From contig NZ_JAAKZG010000003.1 in the NCBI RefSeq assembly GCF_011045115.1, forward strand, positions 574,781 to 638,780: a DNA stretch of 64,000 bases. Direction: 5' to 3'. The translations under genes and the position numbers were made by a program. Shown piece after piece: positions 18,222-27,587 of the stretch; the first letter of the stretch is position 1; each line of letters opens with the position of its first letter. Below the pieces are notes generated by a model that worked only from the letters and a program-made list of their open reading frames with translations, did not search any database and was not told the origin of the DNA. Origin of the DNA: Mesorhizobium zhangyense. Lineage in GTDB: Bacteria; Pseudomonadota; Alphaproteobacteria; Rhizobiales; Rhizobiaceae.

Positions 18222-18484
18222 GGTATCCTCCGCATGCAGCAGCGAAGGCGGAGCTTGGGCATTGCGCCTCAAACGGGGAGTCCACCATGCCCCCGGTAAA
18301 TCGACATTATTCCCGCTTTGGCATCGCTTCAACCGGATAATCGTCTTTCGATCGATTGCATCCGCGACTTGCTGCTTTCGCCAAGAGGCTTTAGGGGAGG
18401 GTTCGAAAAAGATTTGCGAACCGCGCGGCCAGTCGTTGACCAGAAGCATTGTCACCGCCGCGCTTACGATGAAAGCCTGATTTT

Positions 18485-20263
18485 ATGACCGACTTTGAAC
18501 TGATGGCGCCCGCGCTGGCTGCCGCACTCGCATCGCGTGGATACGAGACCCTCACCCCAGTCCAGCGCGCCATGCTGACCCCGGAGGCCCGCGACGCCGA
18601 CCTTCTGGTCTCGGCGCAGACCGGCTCGGGCAAGACGGTGGCCTTCGGCATCGCCATTGCCCCGACCATGCTCGATGGGCGCGAGCGCTTTGGCGCCGCC
18701 GGCCTGCCGCTTGCCCTGATCGTCGCGCCGACGCGCGAACTCGCCTTGCAGGTTCGCCGCGAGCTCGAGTGGCTCTATCGCGAAACGGGTGCCCGCATCG
18801 GCTCCTGCGTCGGCGGCATGGACATGCGCACCGAACGCCGCGCTTTAGCAGACGGCGCGCATATCGTCGTCGGAACGCCCGGCCGCCTGCGCGACCACAT
18901 CACGCGCGGCTCGCTGGATATCTCCGAGCTTCGCGCCGTCGTGCTCGACGAGGCCGACGAAATGCTCGATCTCGGCTTCCGCGACGATCTCGAATTCATT
19001 CTTGCCGCAGCCCCTGCCGAACGCCGCACGCTTCTGTTTTCGGCAACCGTCCCGAACCAGATCGCGCAGCTTGCCAAGCGCTTCCAGCGCGATGCCCATC
19101 GCATCACGGCGCAAGGCGAGAGCGACCAGCACGCCGACATCGAATATCAGCAGATACTCGTCGCGCCGTCCGACCGCGAAAACGCCATCATCAACACGCT
19201 GCTGTTCTTCGATTCCCAGAACACCATCGTCTTCTGCCACACCCGCGAAGCCGTGAAGCATCTGACGAGCCGCCTTTCCAATCGCGGCTTTGCCGTGGTT
19301 TCGCTGTCGGGCGAACTCAGCCAGGCCGAGCGCACCAACGCATTGCAGTCGATGCGCGACGGCAGGGCACGCGTCTGCGTGGCGACCGATGTCGCGGCGC
19401 GCGGCATCGACCTGCCCAATCTCGGCCTAGTCATTCACGCCGACCTGCCGACCAACCCAGACACGCTCCTCCACCGCAGCGGCCGCACCGGGCGCGCCGG
19501 CCGCAAGGGCATCTGTACACTGATCGTGCCGCTGCACCGCCGCGGCACCGCCAGCCGCGTGCTGAAACTGGCGAAGTTGACGGCGCGCACCGTGCCCGCA
19601 CCGACGGCCAGCGACATCGAGCGTCATAACCGCGAGCAAATCCTTGAAGATCCGGCACTGTCGGTTACGCCAACCGAGGACGAGGTCGCTTTCGTCGCAG
19701 AGCTCATGAAGGCTCATGGCGCCGAAAACATCGCCGCCGCCTATCTGAGGCTGCAGCTTGCGGCGCGCCCTGCCCCGGAAGAGCTGATGGACGCGCCGAC
19801 GCACTTTGCCGAGCGCGCGCCGCGTGGCGAAGGCCGCGGCGATGCCGCCCCGCGCGACCGCAGCGATTTCGACAATGGCGTCTGGTTCCGCGTAACGGTC
19901 GGCCGCAAGCATCGCGCCGAACCGCGCTGGCTGCTGCCGATGATCTGCAAGGCCGGCCACATCACCAAGCGCGCGGTCGGCTCGATCAAGATCAACGACA
20001 CCGACAGCCATTTCGAGATTTCCGGCGACAAGGCAAATAGCTTCTGGGCGGCGGTCAAGGAGACCGGCACCGGCGAAAAGGGCGTGACGATCCAGAAGAT
20101 CGACGGCAAGGCCCCTACCCCCGAAGCTGCGGCCCCTTCCTGGAACAACGAGAAGAAGGGCAAGTTCAAGCCAAACAAGTCTAAGCCCAGGACCGAGGGT
20201 TTCACGGGCGAGCCGCCGCACAAGAAGCCGAAGAAGAAGTTCAACAAGGCAAAACCTGCCTGA
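18485..20263 (+). CDS. DEAD-box RNA helicase with DbpA-like C-terminal domain
   Basis: A 592-aa ATP-dependent RNA helicase. Motifs in order: Q-motif region LTPVQRAML, Walker A AQTGSGKT, PTRELALQ, DEAD in VLDEADEML, SAT, and motif VI HRSGRTGRAGRKG. Near residue 470 a DbpA/CsdA-like RNA-binding domain starts (VWFRVTVGRKHRAEPRWLLP), followed by a Lys-rich tail (KKPKKKFNKAKPA). Members with this C terminus act on 23S rRNA during large-subunit assembly; by family only. It precedes rplY but is separated by 178 bases and a hairpin. Confidence 0.93.
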   Translation: MTDFELMAPALAAALASRGYETLTPVQRAMLTPEARDADLLVSAQTGSGKTVAFGIAIAPTMLDGRERFGAAGLPLALIVAPTRELALQVRRELEWLYRETGARIGSCVGGMDMRTERRALADGAHIVVGTPGRLRDHITRGSLDISELRAVVLDEADEMLDLGFRDDLEFILAAAPAERRTLLFSATVPNQIAQLAKRFQRDAHRITAQGESDQHADIEYQQILVAPSDRENAIINTLLFFDSQNTIVFCHTREAVKHLTSRLSNRGFAVVSLSGELSQAERTNALQSMRDGRARVCVATDVAARGIDLPNLGLVIHADLPTNPDTLLHRSGRTGRAGRKGICTLIVPLHRRGTASRVLKLAKLTARTVPAPTASDIERHNREQILEDPALSVTPTEDEVAFVAELMKAHGAENIAAAYLRLQLAARPAPEELMDAPTHFAERAPRGEGRGDAAPRDRSDFDNGVWFRVTVGRKHRAEPRWLLPMICKAGHITKRAVGSIKINDTDSHFEISGDKANSFWAAVKETGTGEKGVTIQKIDGKAPTPEAAAPSWNNEKKGKFKPNKSKPRTEGFTGEPPHKKPKKKFNKAKPA

Positions 20264-20357
20264 GAACGGCGATTTCGCGCCAAACCTTGCGCTTAGATGT
20301 ACCTTCGGCTATAGAGCCGCCACCCGCGTAGACACCCTTGGAGGCAACGCGGCGGAG

Positions 20358-20377
20358 AGCCGCCTCAACCGGCGGCT
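20358..20377 (+). terminator. hairpin between the helicase and rplY
   Basis: AGCCGCC (20358-20364) pairs with GGCGGCT (20371-20377) and is followed by TTTC. A weak intrinsic terminator or rplY leader stem; the short T-run keeps this uncertain. Confidence 0.4.
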
Positions 20378-20441
20378 TTCGACGTTTGAGGACTGGGCAT
20401 AAACCCGTCCCCGGGCGCTCCATAACACGAAAGGAAATGCC

Positions 20442-21086
20442 ATGAGCCACGATACTTATGAGCTCAAGGCCGAAGCTCGCGAACAGGTCGGTAAGGGGTC
20501 CGCCCGTGCAGTTCGCCGCAACGGTAAAGTGCCTGCAGTTATTTACGGCGACAAGCAGCCTCCCCTGGCGATCGCCCTGTCCTACAAGGACATCTACTAC
20601 AAGATCCACGGCGGCGGTTTCAAAACCACCATCGCGACGATCGATCTTGACGGCAAGAAGATCCAGGTCCTGCCGAAGGATTACCAGCTCGACCCGGTCC
20701 GCGATTTCCCCATGCATGTGGATTTCCTGCGCGTCGGCAAGAACACCGAAGTCAACGTCAACGTTCCGGTTCACTTCACCAATGAAGAGAAGTCGCCCGG
20801 CATCAAGCGCGGCGGCGTTCTCAACATCGTTCGCCATGACGTGGAATTCCACTGCCCGGCCAATGCGATCCCGGAATTCATCGAAGTCGACCTCACCGGT
20901 CTCGACATCGGCGATTCGGTTCACATCTCGGCCATCAAGCTGCCCAAGGACGTGAAGCCGGTCATCTCCGATCGCGACTTCACCATCGCGACAGTTGCCG
21001 CACCTGCCGGCCTCAAGAGCGAAGACAACGCAGCTGAAGCCGCGGCCGAGGCTGCAACCGAAGCGCCGGCCGAAACCGAAGAGTAA
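20442..21086 (+). CDS. rplY: 50S ribosomal protein L25/Ctc
   Basis: A 214-aa long-form bL25 (TL5/Ctc). The N-terminal 5S rRNA-binding part has [20 protein letters not shown] and the second domain runs from about residue 95 ([19 protein letters not shown]). The tail is Ala/Glu-rich. An AAAGGA ribosome site precedes the ATG. It is followed 27 bases later by pth, a widely conserved pair. Confidence 0.96.
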   Translation: MSHDTYELKAEAREQVGKGSARAVRRNGKVPAVIYGDKQPPLAIALSYKDIYYKIHGGGFKTTIATIDLDGKKIQVLPKDYQLDPVRDFPMHVDFLRVGKNTEVNVNVPVHFTNEEKSPGIKRGGVLNIVRHDVEFHCPANAIPEFIEVDLTGLDIGDSVHISAIKLPKDVKPVISDRDFTIATVAAPAGLKSEDNAAEAAAEAATEAPAETEE

Positions 21087-21113
21087 TCTTCGAGGCTCCG
21101 GAGGGCCGCAACG

Positions 21114-21845
21114 ATGCTGCTTTTTGCAGGTCTCGGCAATCCGGGTGCCAAATATGCCAACAACCGGCACAATGTCGGCTTCATGGCGGCGGAGGCAATC
21201 GCCCGCCGCCATGATTTTTCGCCCTGGTCAAAGAAGTTCCAGGGCCAGATCGCCGAAGGCAAGCTCGACGGCGAAAAAGTCATCCTCCTGAAGCCCCAGA
21301 CCTTCATGAACCTTTCCGGCCAGTCGGTCGGCGAGGCCCTGCGCTTCTACAAGCTCCAGCCTTCTGATCTCACCGTCTTCTACGACGAGCTCGATCTTGT
21401 CTCCGGCAAGGTGCGTGTCAAGACCGGCGGTGGCGCTGGCGGCCACAACGGCATCCGCTCGATCGACCAGCACATCGCCAGGGATTATCGCCGCGTGCGC
21501 ATCGGCATCGGCCATCCGGGCGTCAAGGAAATGGTGCACAACCATGTGCTCGGCGACTTCTCCAAGTCTGACAGCGAATGGCTGGAAGTCCTTCTGGACG
21601 CAATAGCAGACAATGCCGCCCTGCTGGCCAAGGGCGACGAAAGCGGCTTCATGAACCGCATCACGCTGGCGCTGCGCGACAAGCTGCAGCCGACCGGCGC
21701 CGACGACACCCCGCCACCCAAGCAGAAGGTCGCCAAGGCGCAGAGCCATGTCCGTCAAGCACGTCCTCAAGCTCCGGCAATCAAGATCCCCGAGAGCGGT
21801 CCCATGGCCGCAATGCTGAAGAAGCTGTTCGGCAACAAGGAGTGA
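21114..21845 (+). CDS. pth: peptidyl-tRNA hydrolase
   Basis: Frees tRNA from drop-off peptidyl-tRNAs. The 243-aa protein has [19 protein letters not shown] (catalytic His19, Asn9), [12 protein letters not shown] and [14 protein letters not shown], the defining Pth motifs. It is longer than E. coli Pth by a C-terminal extension rich in Lys/Pro/Gln (about residues 190-243), as is usual in Rhizobiales. In most relatives ychF follows pth directly; here a toxin-antitoxin pair lies between them. Confidence 0.97.
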   Translation: MLLFAGLGNPGAKYANNRHNVGFMAAEAIARRHDFSPWSKKFQGQIAEGKLDGEKVILLKPQTFMNLSGQSVGEALRFYKLQPSDLTVFYDELDLVSGKVRVKTGGGAGGHNGIRSIDQHIARDYRRVRIGIGHPGVKEMVHNHVLGDFSKSDSEWLEVLLDAIADNAALLAKGDESGFMNRITLALRDKLQPTGADDTPPPKQKVAKAQSHVRQARPQAPAIKIPESGPMAAMLKKLFGNKE

Positions 21846-21911
21846 CTTTGCCCCGGCTACGACCGGCAGTCACTTCCGCATAGCGTTCAAAGGGCGCGAT
21901 GGCCAGATTTC

Positions 21912-21940
21912 TTGAAGGAATCTCCTATTATCGCTATATT
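21912..21940 (+). promoter_or_regulatory. promoter of the RHH/PIN module
   Basis: TTGAAG at 21912-21917, a 17-base spacer and TATATT at 21935-21940. Both boxes and spacing fit sigma70 well, and the operator repeat begins at the next base. Confidence 0.6.
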
Positions 21941-21967
21941 TCTCACGAACCTCGTGTTTTCGTGAGA
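21941..21967. promoter_or_regulatory. nested inverted-repeat operator of the RHH antitoxin
   Basis: TCTCACGAA (21941-21949) pairs with TTCGTGAGA (21959-21967). Inside it CACGA/TCGTG makes a second 13-base palindrome (21944-21956). The repeated CGTG half-sites directly after the -10 box suit a ribbon-helix-helix autorepressor. Confidence 0.65.
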
Positions 21968-21974
21968 TTGAGCC

Positions 21975-22229
21975 ATGAAAAACCTGACCATATCGCTGAA
22001 GGAAGAGCTGCTGCAGGACACCAGGGTGAACGCTGCAAAGGCCGGCAAAAGCATGTCGCAATATGTCGCCGACTTGCTGGAGCGGGAAGCTTCCCATGAA
22101 ACCACCAGTGCAGACGACGAAATAAAGCGCCGGCTGGAAGCTTTGCAGCGTGTCTTCGACGGACCTAAGCTTCCTATTTCCGAAAATGGGCGCATGCCTA
22201 CCGCGGAAGAGCGGAATGCCAGGCGCTAA
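21975..22229 (+). CDS. ribbon-helix-helix antitoxin
   Basis: An 84-aa protein starting MKNLTISLKEELLQDTRVNA, then KAGKSMSQYVADLLER: the beta strand and two helices of the RHH fold found in PIN-toxin antitoxins (DUF6364-like). The C-terminal part (DEIKRRLEALQRVFDG) is helical and would bind the toxin. The operator and promoter lie immediately upstream. Its 3' end overlaps the PIN gene by 14 bases. AT-richer than rplY, pth and ychF around it, which suggests acquisition. Confidence 0.85.
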   Translation: MKNLTISLKEELLQDTRVNAAKAGKSMSQYVADLLEREASHETTSADDEIKRRLEALQRVFDGPKLPISENGRMPTAEERNARR

Positions 22230-22665
22230 GGTCTTCATAGACAGCAACACCTTTCTCTATACATTTGACGTCTATGAAGGAGAAAAGAGACCCGTAGCGC
22301 AGCATTGGTTGGAGTATCTGTCTAATCGCAATTGCGGTGTCACCAACCTTCAAGTGCTGAACGAAATTGCCAATGTTGCGATACGCAAGTCGGCCAAATT
22401 CGGAGACACCAACGTCTTTTTCAGGATCGACGCCTTCGCTGATTTCGGCTCACATCCTCTTCGGCTCGAAACGACAATCGCTGCACGCGCGATCCATCTT
22501 ACGTCTCGCTACTCCTGGTGGGATTGCCTTCTCCTCGCTTCAGCGCTCGAACTGGGCTGCAAATACTTCCTTTCCGAGGATTTGCAGGACGGTCAGGTCA
22601 TCGAAGGCTTGACGATCATCGACCCTTTCGCCCATAGCCCTGAGCAAATCTTCGCTTCTCGATAA
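22216..22665 (+). CDS. PIN-domain toxin (VapC-like)
   Basis: A 149-aa PIN ribonuclease. Catalytic acidic residues: Asp in VFIDSNTFLYTFD, Glu in LQVLNEIANVAI, Asp in YSWWDCLLLASALE and Asp in FLSEDLQDGQVIEG. The YSWWD signature marks a VapC subgroup paired with RHH antitoxins. The ATG at 22216 overlaps the antitoxin end. Lower GC than neighbours. The ychF start follows only 12 bases after its stop, so toxin transcription may run into ychF. Confidence 0.87.
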   Translation: MPGAKVFIDSNTFLYTFDVYEGEKRPVAQHWLEYLSNRNCGVTNLQVLNEIANVAIRKSAKFGDTNVFFRIDAFADFGSHPLRLETTIAARAIHLTSRYSWWDCLLLASALELGCKYFLSEDLQDGQVIEGLTIIDPFAHSPEQIFASR

Positions 22666-22677
22666 GGCTTTATCATC

Positions 22678-23781
22678 ATGGGTTTCAAATGCGGCATCGT
22701 CGGCCTGCCAAATGTAGGCAAATCGACGCTTTTCAACGCGCTCACGCGCACGGCTGCAGCACAGGCCGCCAACTACCCCTTCTGCACCATCGAGCCCAAC
22801 ACCGGCGAAGTGGCCGTGCCCGATCCGCGCCTGAAGAAGATCGCTGACGCCGCGAAGTCGAAGGAGATCATCCCGACCCGGATCTCCTTCGTCGACATCG
22901 CCGGCCTGGTGCGCGGCGCCTCCAAGGGCGAAGGCCTTGGCAACCAGTTCCTCGCCAACATCCGCGAGGTCGACGCCATCGTCCATGTGCTGCGCTGCTT
23001 CGAGGATGACGACATCACCCATGTCGAAGGCCGCATCGACCCGGTCGCCGACGCCGAGACCGTCGAAACCGAGCTGATGCTCGCCGACCTCGAAAGCCTC
23101 GAGCGCCGCATCGTCCAGTTCCGCAAGCGCGCCGGCAGCAAGGACAAGGAAGCATTGACCGTCCTGCCGATGATGGAACAGGCGCTTACACTGCTGCAGG
23201 AAGGCAAGCCCGCACGCATGCTGCTCAAGGGCATAGCGGCGGAAGATCTCGCCATCCTGCAGGGCCTCAACCTCCTGACCTCACACCCCGTTCTCTATGT
23301 CTGCAACGTCTCCGAGGCCGAAGCCGCGACCGGCAACGAGCACACGCAGGCCGTGGAGAAGATGGCAGCCGCGCAAGGTGCCGGCACCGTCGTCATCTCG
23401 GCGGCGATCGAAGCCGAAGTCGCCCAGCTTCCCGACGAGGAAGCGCAGGAATTCCTCGCCGATCTCGGCCTTGAGGAACCCGGCCTGGATAAGCTCATCC
23501 GCGCCGGCTACGACCTCCTGCACCTGATCACCTATTTCACCGCCGGCCCCAAGGAAACCCGCGCCTGGACCATCCAGAAGGGCACCAAGGCGCCACAGGC
23601 GGCAGGCGTGATCCACACGGATTTCGAACGCGGCTTCATCCGCGCCCAGACCATCGCCTACAATGATTTCGTCACCCTCGGCGGCGAAGTGCCGGCCAAG
23701 GAAGCCGGCAAGGCCCGCGACGAAGGCAAGGAATATGTCGTGCAGGACGGCGACGTGCTGATGTTCAAGTTCAATACATAA
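22678..23781 (+). CDS. ychF: redox-regulated ATPase YchF (Obg family)
   Basis: A 367-aa Obg-like protein that prefers ATP over GTP and associates with ribosomes. The P-loop GLPNVGKSTLFNAL is at the start, the G3-like DIAGLVRGASKGEG follows, and the base-recognition motif reads NVSE rather than NKxD, which explains ATP use. The C-terminal TGS domain contains KAPQAAGVIHTDFERGFIRA. Full length. The toxin pair upstream separates it from pth, its usual neighbour. Confidence 0.96.
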   Translation: MGFKCGIVGLPNVGKSTLFNALTRTAAAQAANYPFCTIEPNTGEVAVPDPRLKKIADAAKSKEIIPTRISFVDIAGLVRGASKGEGLGNQFLANIREVDAIVHVLRCFEDDDITHVEGRIDPVADAETVETELMLADLESLERRIVQFRKRAGSKDKEALTVLPMMEQALTLLQEGKPARMLLKGIAAEDLAILQGLNLLTSHPVLYVCNVSEAEAATGNEHTQAVEKMAAAQGAGTVVISAAIEAEVAQLPDEEAQEFLADLGLEEPGLDKLIRAGYDLLHLITYFTAGPKETRAWTIQKGTKAPQAAGVIHTDFERGFIRAQTIAYNDFVTLGGEVPAKEAGKARDEGKEYVVQDGDVLMFKFNT

Positions 23782-23819
23782 AGCTGCAACCTATACCCGC
23801 CAATACCCAATTCTTGACG

Positions 23820-23850
23820 CATTGAACGCCGAGGTCTACGGCGTTCAATG
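23820..23850. repeat. 12-bp perfect inverted repeat before corA
   Basis: CATTGAACGCCG (23820-23831) and CGGCGTTCAATG (23839-23850) flank a seven-base loop. No T-run follows on either strand. It may end the ychF transcript with help from other factors, or be a leader structure of corA, whose start is 53 bases on. Confidence 0.5.
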
Positions 23851-23902
23851 AACCGGCGTCGGTCTCTGACGCGCTTCCTCTCGGGAATACGGAGCACCAG
23901 CG

Positions 23903-24874
23903 ATGATCAAGGCCTTTGTCCTCGACAATGACCGTCTGCGCCCGGTGGACGATCTCGAGGCGAACAAGGATGCGGTGATCTGGGCCGATCTCGTTATCCC
24001 CACCAAGGAAGAAGAAGCAGAAGTCGAGAAGTGGCTCGGCGTCGGCGTTCCGACGCGCGAGGAGATGGAGGAGATCGAGATTTCCTCGCGCCTCTACATC
24101 GAGAACGGCGCCTACTTCATGACCGCCACGCTGCCGGCGAAAACGGATGAAGATCATCCCATCATGTCGCCGGTGACCTTCGTGCTGTCGGGCAGCAGGC
24201 TCATCACCATTCGCTATCACGAGCCCCGCGCCTTCCAGACCTTTCCGCTGCGGGCCGAAAAAGTCACCATGGGCTGCACCAATGGCGAGACCATTCTTGT
24301 CAGCCTGCTCGAAGCGATCGTCGACCGCCTTGCCGATGTGCTGGAGCGTATCGGTCATGACATCGACACCATTTCCCACGGCATCTTCCAGTCCTCCGAA
24401 AAGAACGCCTCCAAGCGCGACCACGACTTCAAGAAGGTGCTACAGGCCATTGGCCGCAAGGAGGAGCTGACCTCCAACATCCGCGAGAGCCTGATGACGC
24501 TTCAACGCTTGTCTGGGTTTCTCGGCAACGTCACCATGCAGGCCAAGAGCAAGGATGCGCGCGCCCGCGTCAAGACGCTGTCGCGGGACGTCTCGTCACT
24601 CACCGATCACGCCTCGTTCCTGTCCAACAAGATCACCTTCCTGCTCGACGCCACGCTGGGCATGATCAACATCGAGCAGAACGGCATCATCAAGATTTTC
24701 TCGGTCGCCGCCGTGGTCTTCCTGCCACCGACGCTGGTCGCCTCCATCTACGGCATGAATTTCGACATCATGCCCGAGCTGAAATGGCTTCTCGGCTATC
24801 CCTTCGCGCTCTGCCTGATGGTCCTGTCGGCCATCCTGCCCTACCTCTATTTCAAGCGGCGCGGCTGGCTGTAA
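23903..24874 (+). CDS. corA: CorA-family magnesium/divalent cation channel
   Basis: A 323-aa channel. The N-terminal cytoplasmic domain leads into a long helix and two C-terminal TM helices; the selectivity motif GMN is present in SIYGMNFDIM, and the protein ends FKRRGWL after TM2, the usual CorA tail. It should form a pentamer that carries Mg2+ into the cell. A strong 12-bp hairpin lies in its leader. It follows ychF on the same strand after 121 bases. Confidence 0.94.
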   Translation: MIKAFVLDNDRLRPVDDLEANKDAVIWADLVIPTKEEEAEVEKWLGVGVPTREEMEEIEISSRLYIENGAYFMTATLPAKTDEDHPIMSPVTFVLSGSRLITIRYHEPRAFQTFPLRAEKVTMGCTNGETILVSLLEAIVDRLADVLERIGHDIDTISHGIFQSSEKNASKRDHDFKKVLQAIGRKEELTSNIRESLMTLQRLSGFLGNVTMQAKSKDARARVKTLSRDVSSLTDHASFLSNKITFLLDATLGMINIEQNGIIKIFSVAAVVFLPPTLVASIYGMNFDIMPELKWLLGYPFALCLMVLSAILPYLYFKRRGWL

Positions 24875-24966
24875 CAACCGTAAGGCACCTGTGGCGCCAC
24901 GCCCGGCCTTGCCGTTGAAGGCGACAATTGGCACTATGAAAGTTCAAGCCTGAACAGGATTGCGGC

Positions 24967-25428
24967 ATGACCACCAAGAAATGGGCCTATGAGGATTTCC
25001 CCGAAGGCGGGTCGATCGACCTCGGCACGAAACTTGTCACCGCCGCCGAGATCATCGATTTCGCCAGCGAGTTCGATCCTCAGCCGATGCATCTCGACGA
25101 GGAAGCCGGCAAGGCGAGCATTCTGGGCGGGCTTTCCGCCTCCGGCTGGCACACCTGCGCGATGTTCATGCGCATGATGTGCGACGCCTTCCTGCTCGAC
25201 TCCACCTCGCAAGGCGCGCCCGGCATCGAATATGCCCGCTGGAAGAAACCTGTACTGGCCGGGGACACTCTGACCGGCCGCAGCGCCGTCCTCGCCAAGC
25301 GCCTATCGAAATCGCGGCCGACGCTCGGCTTCGTCACCTGCCGCCACGAACTCTTCAACCAGAAGGGCGAAAGCGTGATCGAACTGGAAAACACCGGAAT
25401 GTTCCTGACGCGTGAGGGCACGGCATGA
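24967..25428 (+). CDS. MaoC-like hot-dog dehydratase, first of a pair
   Basis: A 153-aa hot-dog protein. The hydratase motif is in ASEFDPQPMHLDEEAGKASI (Asp and His of the catalytic dyad), followed by LSASGWHTCAMFMRM. The family hydrates enoyl-CoA or related thioesters. The next gene encodes a homologous subunit with ATGA overlap, so the two probably form a heterodimer. The substrate is unknown; no fatty-acid genes are adjacent. Confidence 0.88.
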   Translation: MTTKKWAYEDFPEGGSIDLGTKLVTAAEIIDFASEFDPQPMHLDEEAGKASILGGLSASGWHTCAMFMRMMCDAFLLDSTSQGAPGIEYARWKKPVLAGDTLTGRSAVLAKRLSKSRPTLGFVTCRHELFNQKGESVIELENTGMFLTREGTA

Positions 25429-25892
25429 TGCTCGACGAATTCCTCGGCATCGGCACCACGGTCACGCTCGGCTCGCACAGATTCGAGCCGGAGGCCATCA
25501 AGGCCTTTGCCGCCAAATACGACCCGCAGCCTTTCCATATGGATGAGAAAAAGGCCGAGAACAGCGTGTTCGGCCGGCTCTGCGCCTCGGGCTGGCACAC
25601 GACCGCGACCTGGATGCGCTACAATCTTGAGCAGCAGGCGCTGGCCGACGGCAAATGGGAAGGTCCCGGCCCGAAGCCGGAATTCGGCCCCTCGCCCGGC
25701 TTCAAGAACCTGAAATGGCTGAAACCGGTCTATGCTGGCGAAACAGTCACGTTCACCCGCACCGGCGTGAGCCACAGGCCCGTCGCCAGCCGCCCCGGAT
25801 GGCGTCTCGTGACCATCCGTGCCGACGCCTTCGATTCGACCGGCGACAAGGTGCTGGAGTTCGAGAGCGCGGTTCTGGTGAAGGCGGACTGA
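25425..25892 (+). CDS. MaoC-like hot-dog dehydratase, second of a pair
   Basis: A 155-aa paralogue of the preceding protein. It carries AAKYDPQPFHMDEKKAENSV and LCASGWHTTATWMRY, so it also has the Asp/His dyad; neither copy looks inactive. Translation is coupled to the first by the ATGA overlap. A palindromic intergenic repeat follows its stop. Confidence 0.88.
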   Translation: MMLDEFLGIGTTVTLGSHRFEPEAIKAFAAKYDPQPFHMDEKKAENSVFGRLCASGWHTTATWMRYNLEQQALADGKWEGPGPKPEFGPSPGFKNLKWLKPVYAGETVTFTRTGVSHRPVASRPGWRLVTIRADAFDSTGDKVLEFESAVLVKAD

Positions 25893-25910
25893 CAATCGGG
25901 CAGCTCGGTG

Positions 25911-26040
25911 CTGCCCCTCACCTGCCTGCCGGCATCCTCTCCCCGTATAGTGACGGGGAGAGGAAGACTGGCCGCAACGTTGACGCCCCCTCTCCCCGTT
26001 CTTCACGGGGAGAGGGTAAGGGTGAGGGGCAGCGCCGACC
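25911..26040. repeat. palindromic intergenic repeat, copy A (RIME-like)
   Basis: Two palindromes with core CTCTCCCCGT/ACGGGGAGAG, at 25937-25962 and 25990-26014, separated by about 27 bases. The right one continues into GGTAAGGGTGAGGGGC. The same family occurs at 58.4, 60.5 and 61.0 kb. It lies between convergent genes and could terminate both transcripts. The layout recalls rhizobial intergenic mosaic elements. Confidence 0.75.
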
Positions 26041-26050
26041 TCTCAGAAAC

Positions 26051-26596
26051 TCAATGCCCCTCAAACGCCACCAGCGTCCTCACCGGCACATCCAGCGCCT
26101 CCAGCTTCGCCCTTCCGCCCAGCTCCGGCAGGTCGATAACGAAACAGGCGGCCACGATATCCGCCCCCATCTGGCGCAGCAGCTTCACGGCGCCCTCAGC
26201 CGTGCCGCCGGTGGCAATCAGGTCGTCGACCAGGATAACCTTCTCACCGGGCACGACCGCGTCCTTGTGCATCTCCATCTCGTCCAGCCCGTATTCCAGG
26301 CTGTAGGCGACGCGCACGGTTTCGTGCGGCAGCTTTCCCTTCTTTCGGATCGGAATGAAGCCAGATGAGAGTTGGTGCGCCATTGCCCCGCCAAGGATAA
26401 AGCCGCGCGCCTCGATGCCGGCGATCTTGTCTATCTTCGAGCCGGCATAGGGATGCACCAGTTCGTCGATAGCGCGCCGGTATGCCCGCGCATTGCCGAG
26501 CAGCGTGGTGATGTCGCGGAACATGATGCCCGGCTTGGGATAGTCGGGAATGTTGCGGATCGCAGAGATCAAGGTGTCTTCGAGGGAGGATTTCAT
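26051..26596 (-). CDS. apt: adenine phosphoribosyltransferase
   Basis: Salvages adenine to AMP using PRPP. The 181-aa protein has [17 protein letters not shown] at the N terminus, [17 protein letters not shown], and the PRPP-binding loop [17 protein letters not shown]. Length fits the family, which sets the start at ATG 26596 with GGGAGGA just before it. It lies downstream of petC but after that operon's terminator, so it probably has its own promoter. Confidence 0.95.
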   Translation of the reverse strand: MKSSLEDTLISAIRNIPDYPKPGIMFRDITTLLGNARAYRRAIDELVHPYAGSKIDKIAGIEARGFILGGAMAHQLSSGFIPIRKKGKLPHETVRVAYSLEYGLDEMEMHKDAVVPGEKVILVDDLIATGGTAEGAVKLLRQMGADIVAACFVIDLPELGGRAKLEALDVPVRTLVAFEGH

Positions 26597-26637
26597 GAGA
26601 CCGTTCCGTTGAGGCTTACTTGTGCGACCGCGCGGAC

Positions 26638-26665
26638 AAAAAGAAAAGGGCGCTTGCGCGCCCTT
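26638..26665 (-). terminator. Rho-independent terminator of petABC
   Basis: An 8-bp stem (AAGGGCGC at 26646-26653 with GCGCCCTT at 26658-26665) with a 4-base loop. On the minus strand it is followed by TTTTCTTTTTG. It sits 33 bases after the cytochrome c1 stop. Confidence 0.8.
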
Positions 26666-26697
26666 CCCAACATTCGACTTGCCGGCGGTTGCCGCTT

Positions 26698-27561
<864 letters not shown>

Positions 27562-27587
27562 GCGAACATTCCTCTCAAGATTCTCGC

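Noticed and set aside
25911..26040. CRISPR-like repeated spacing in the palindromic repeats
   Set aside because: Only two palindromic units without regular spacers and no cas genes; this is an intergenic repeat element.
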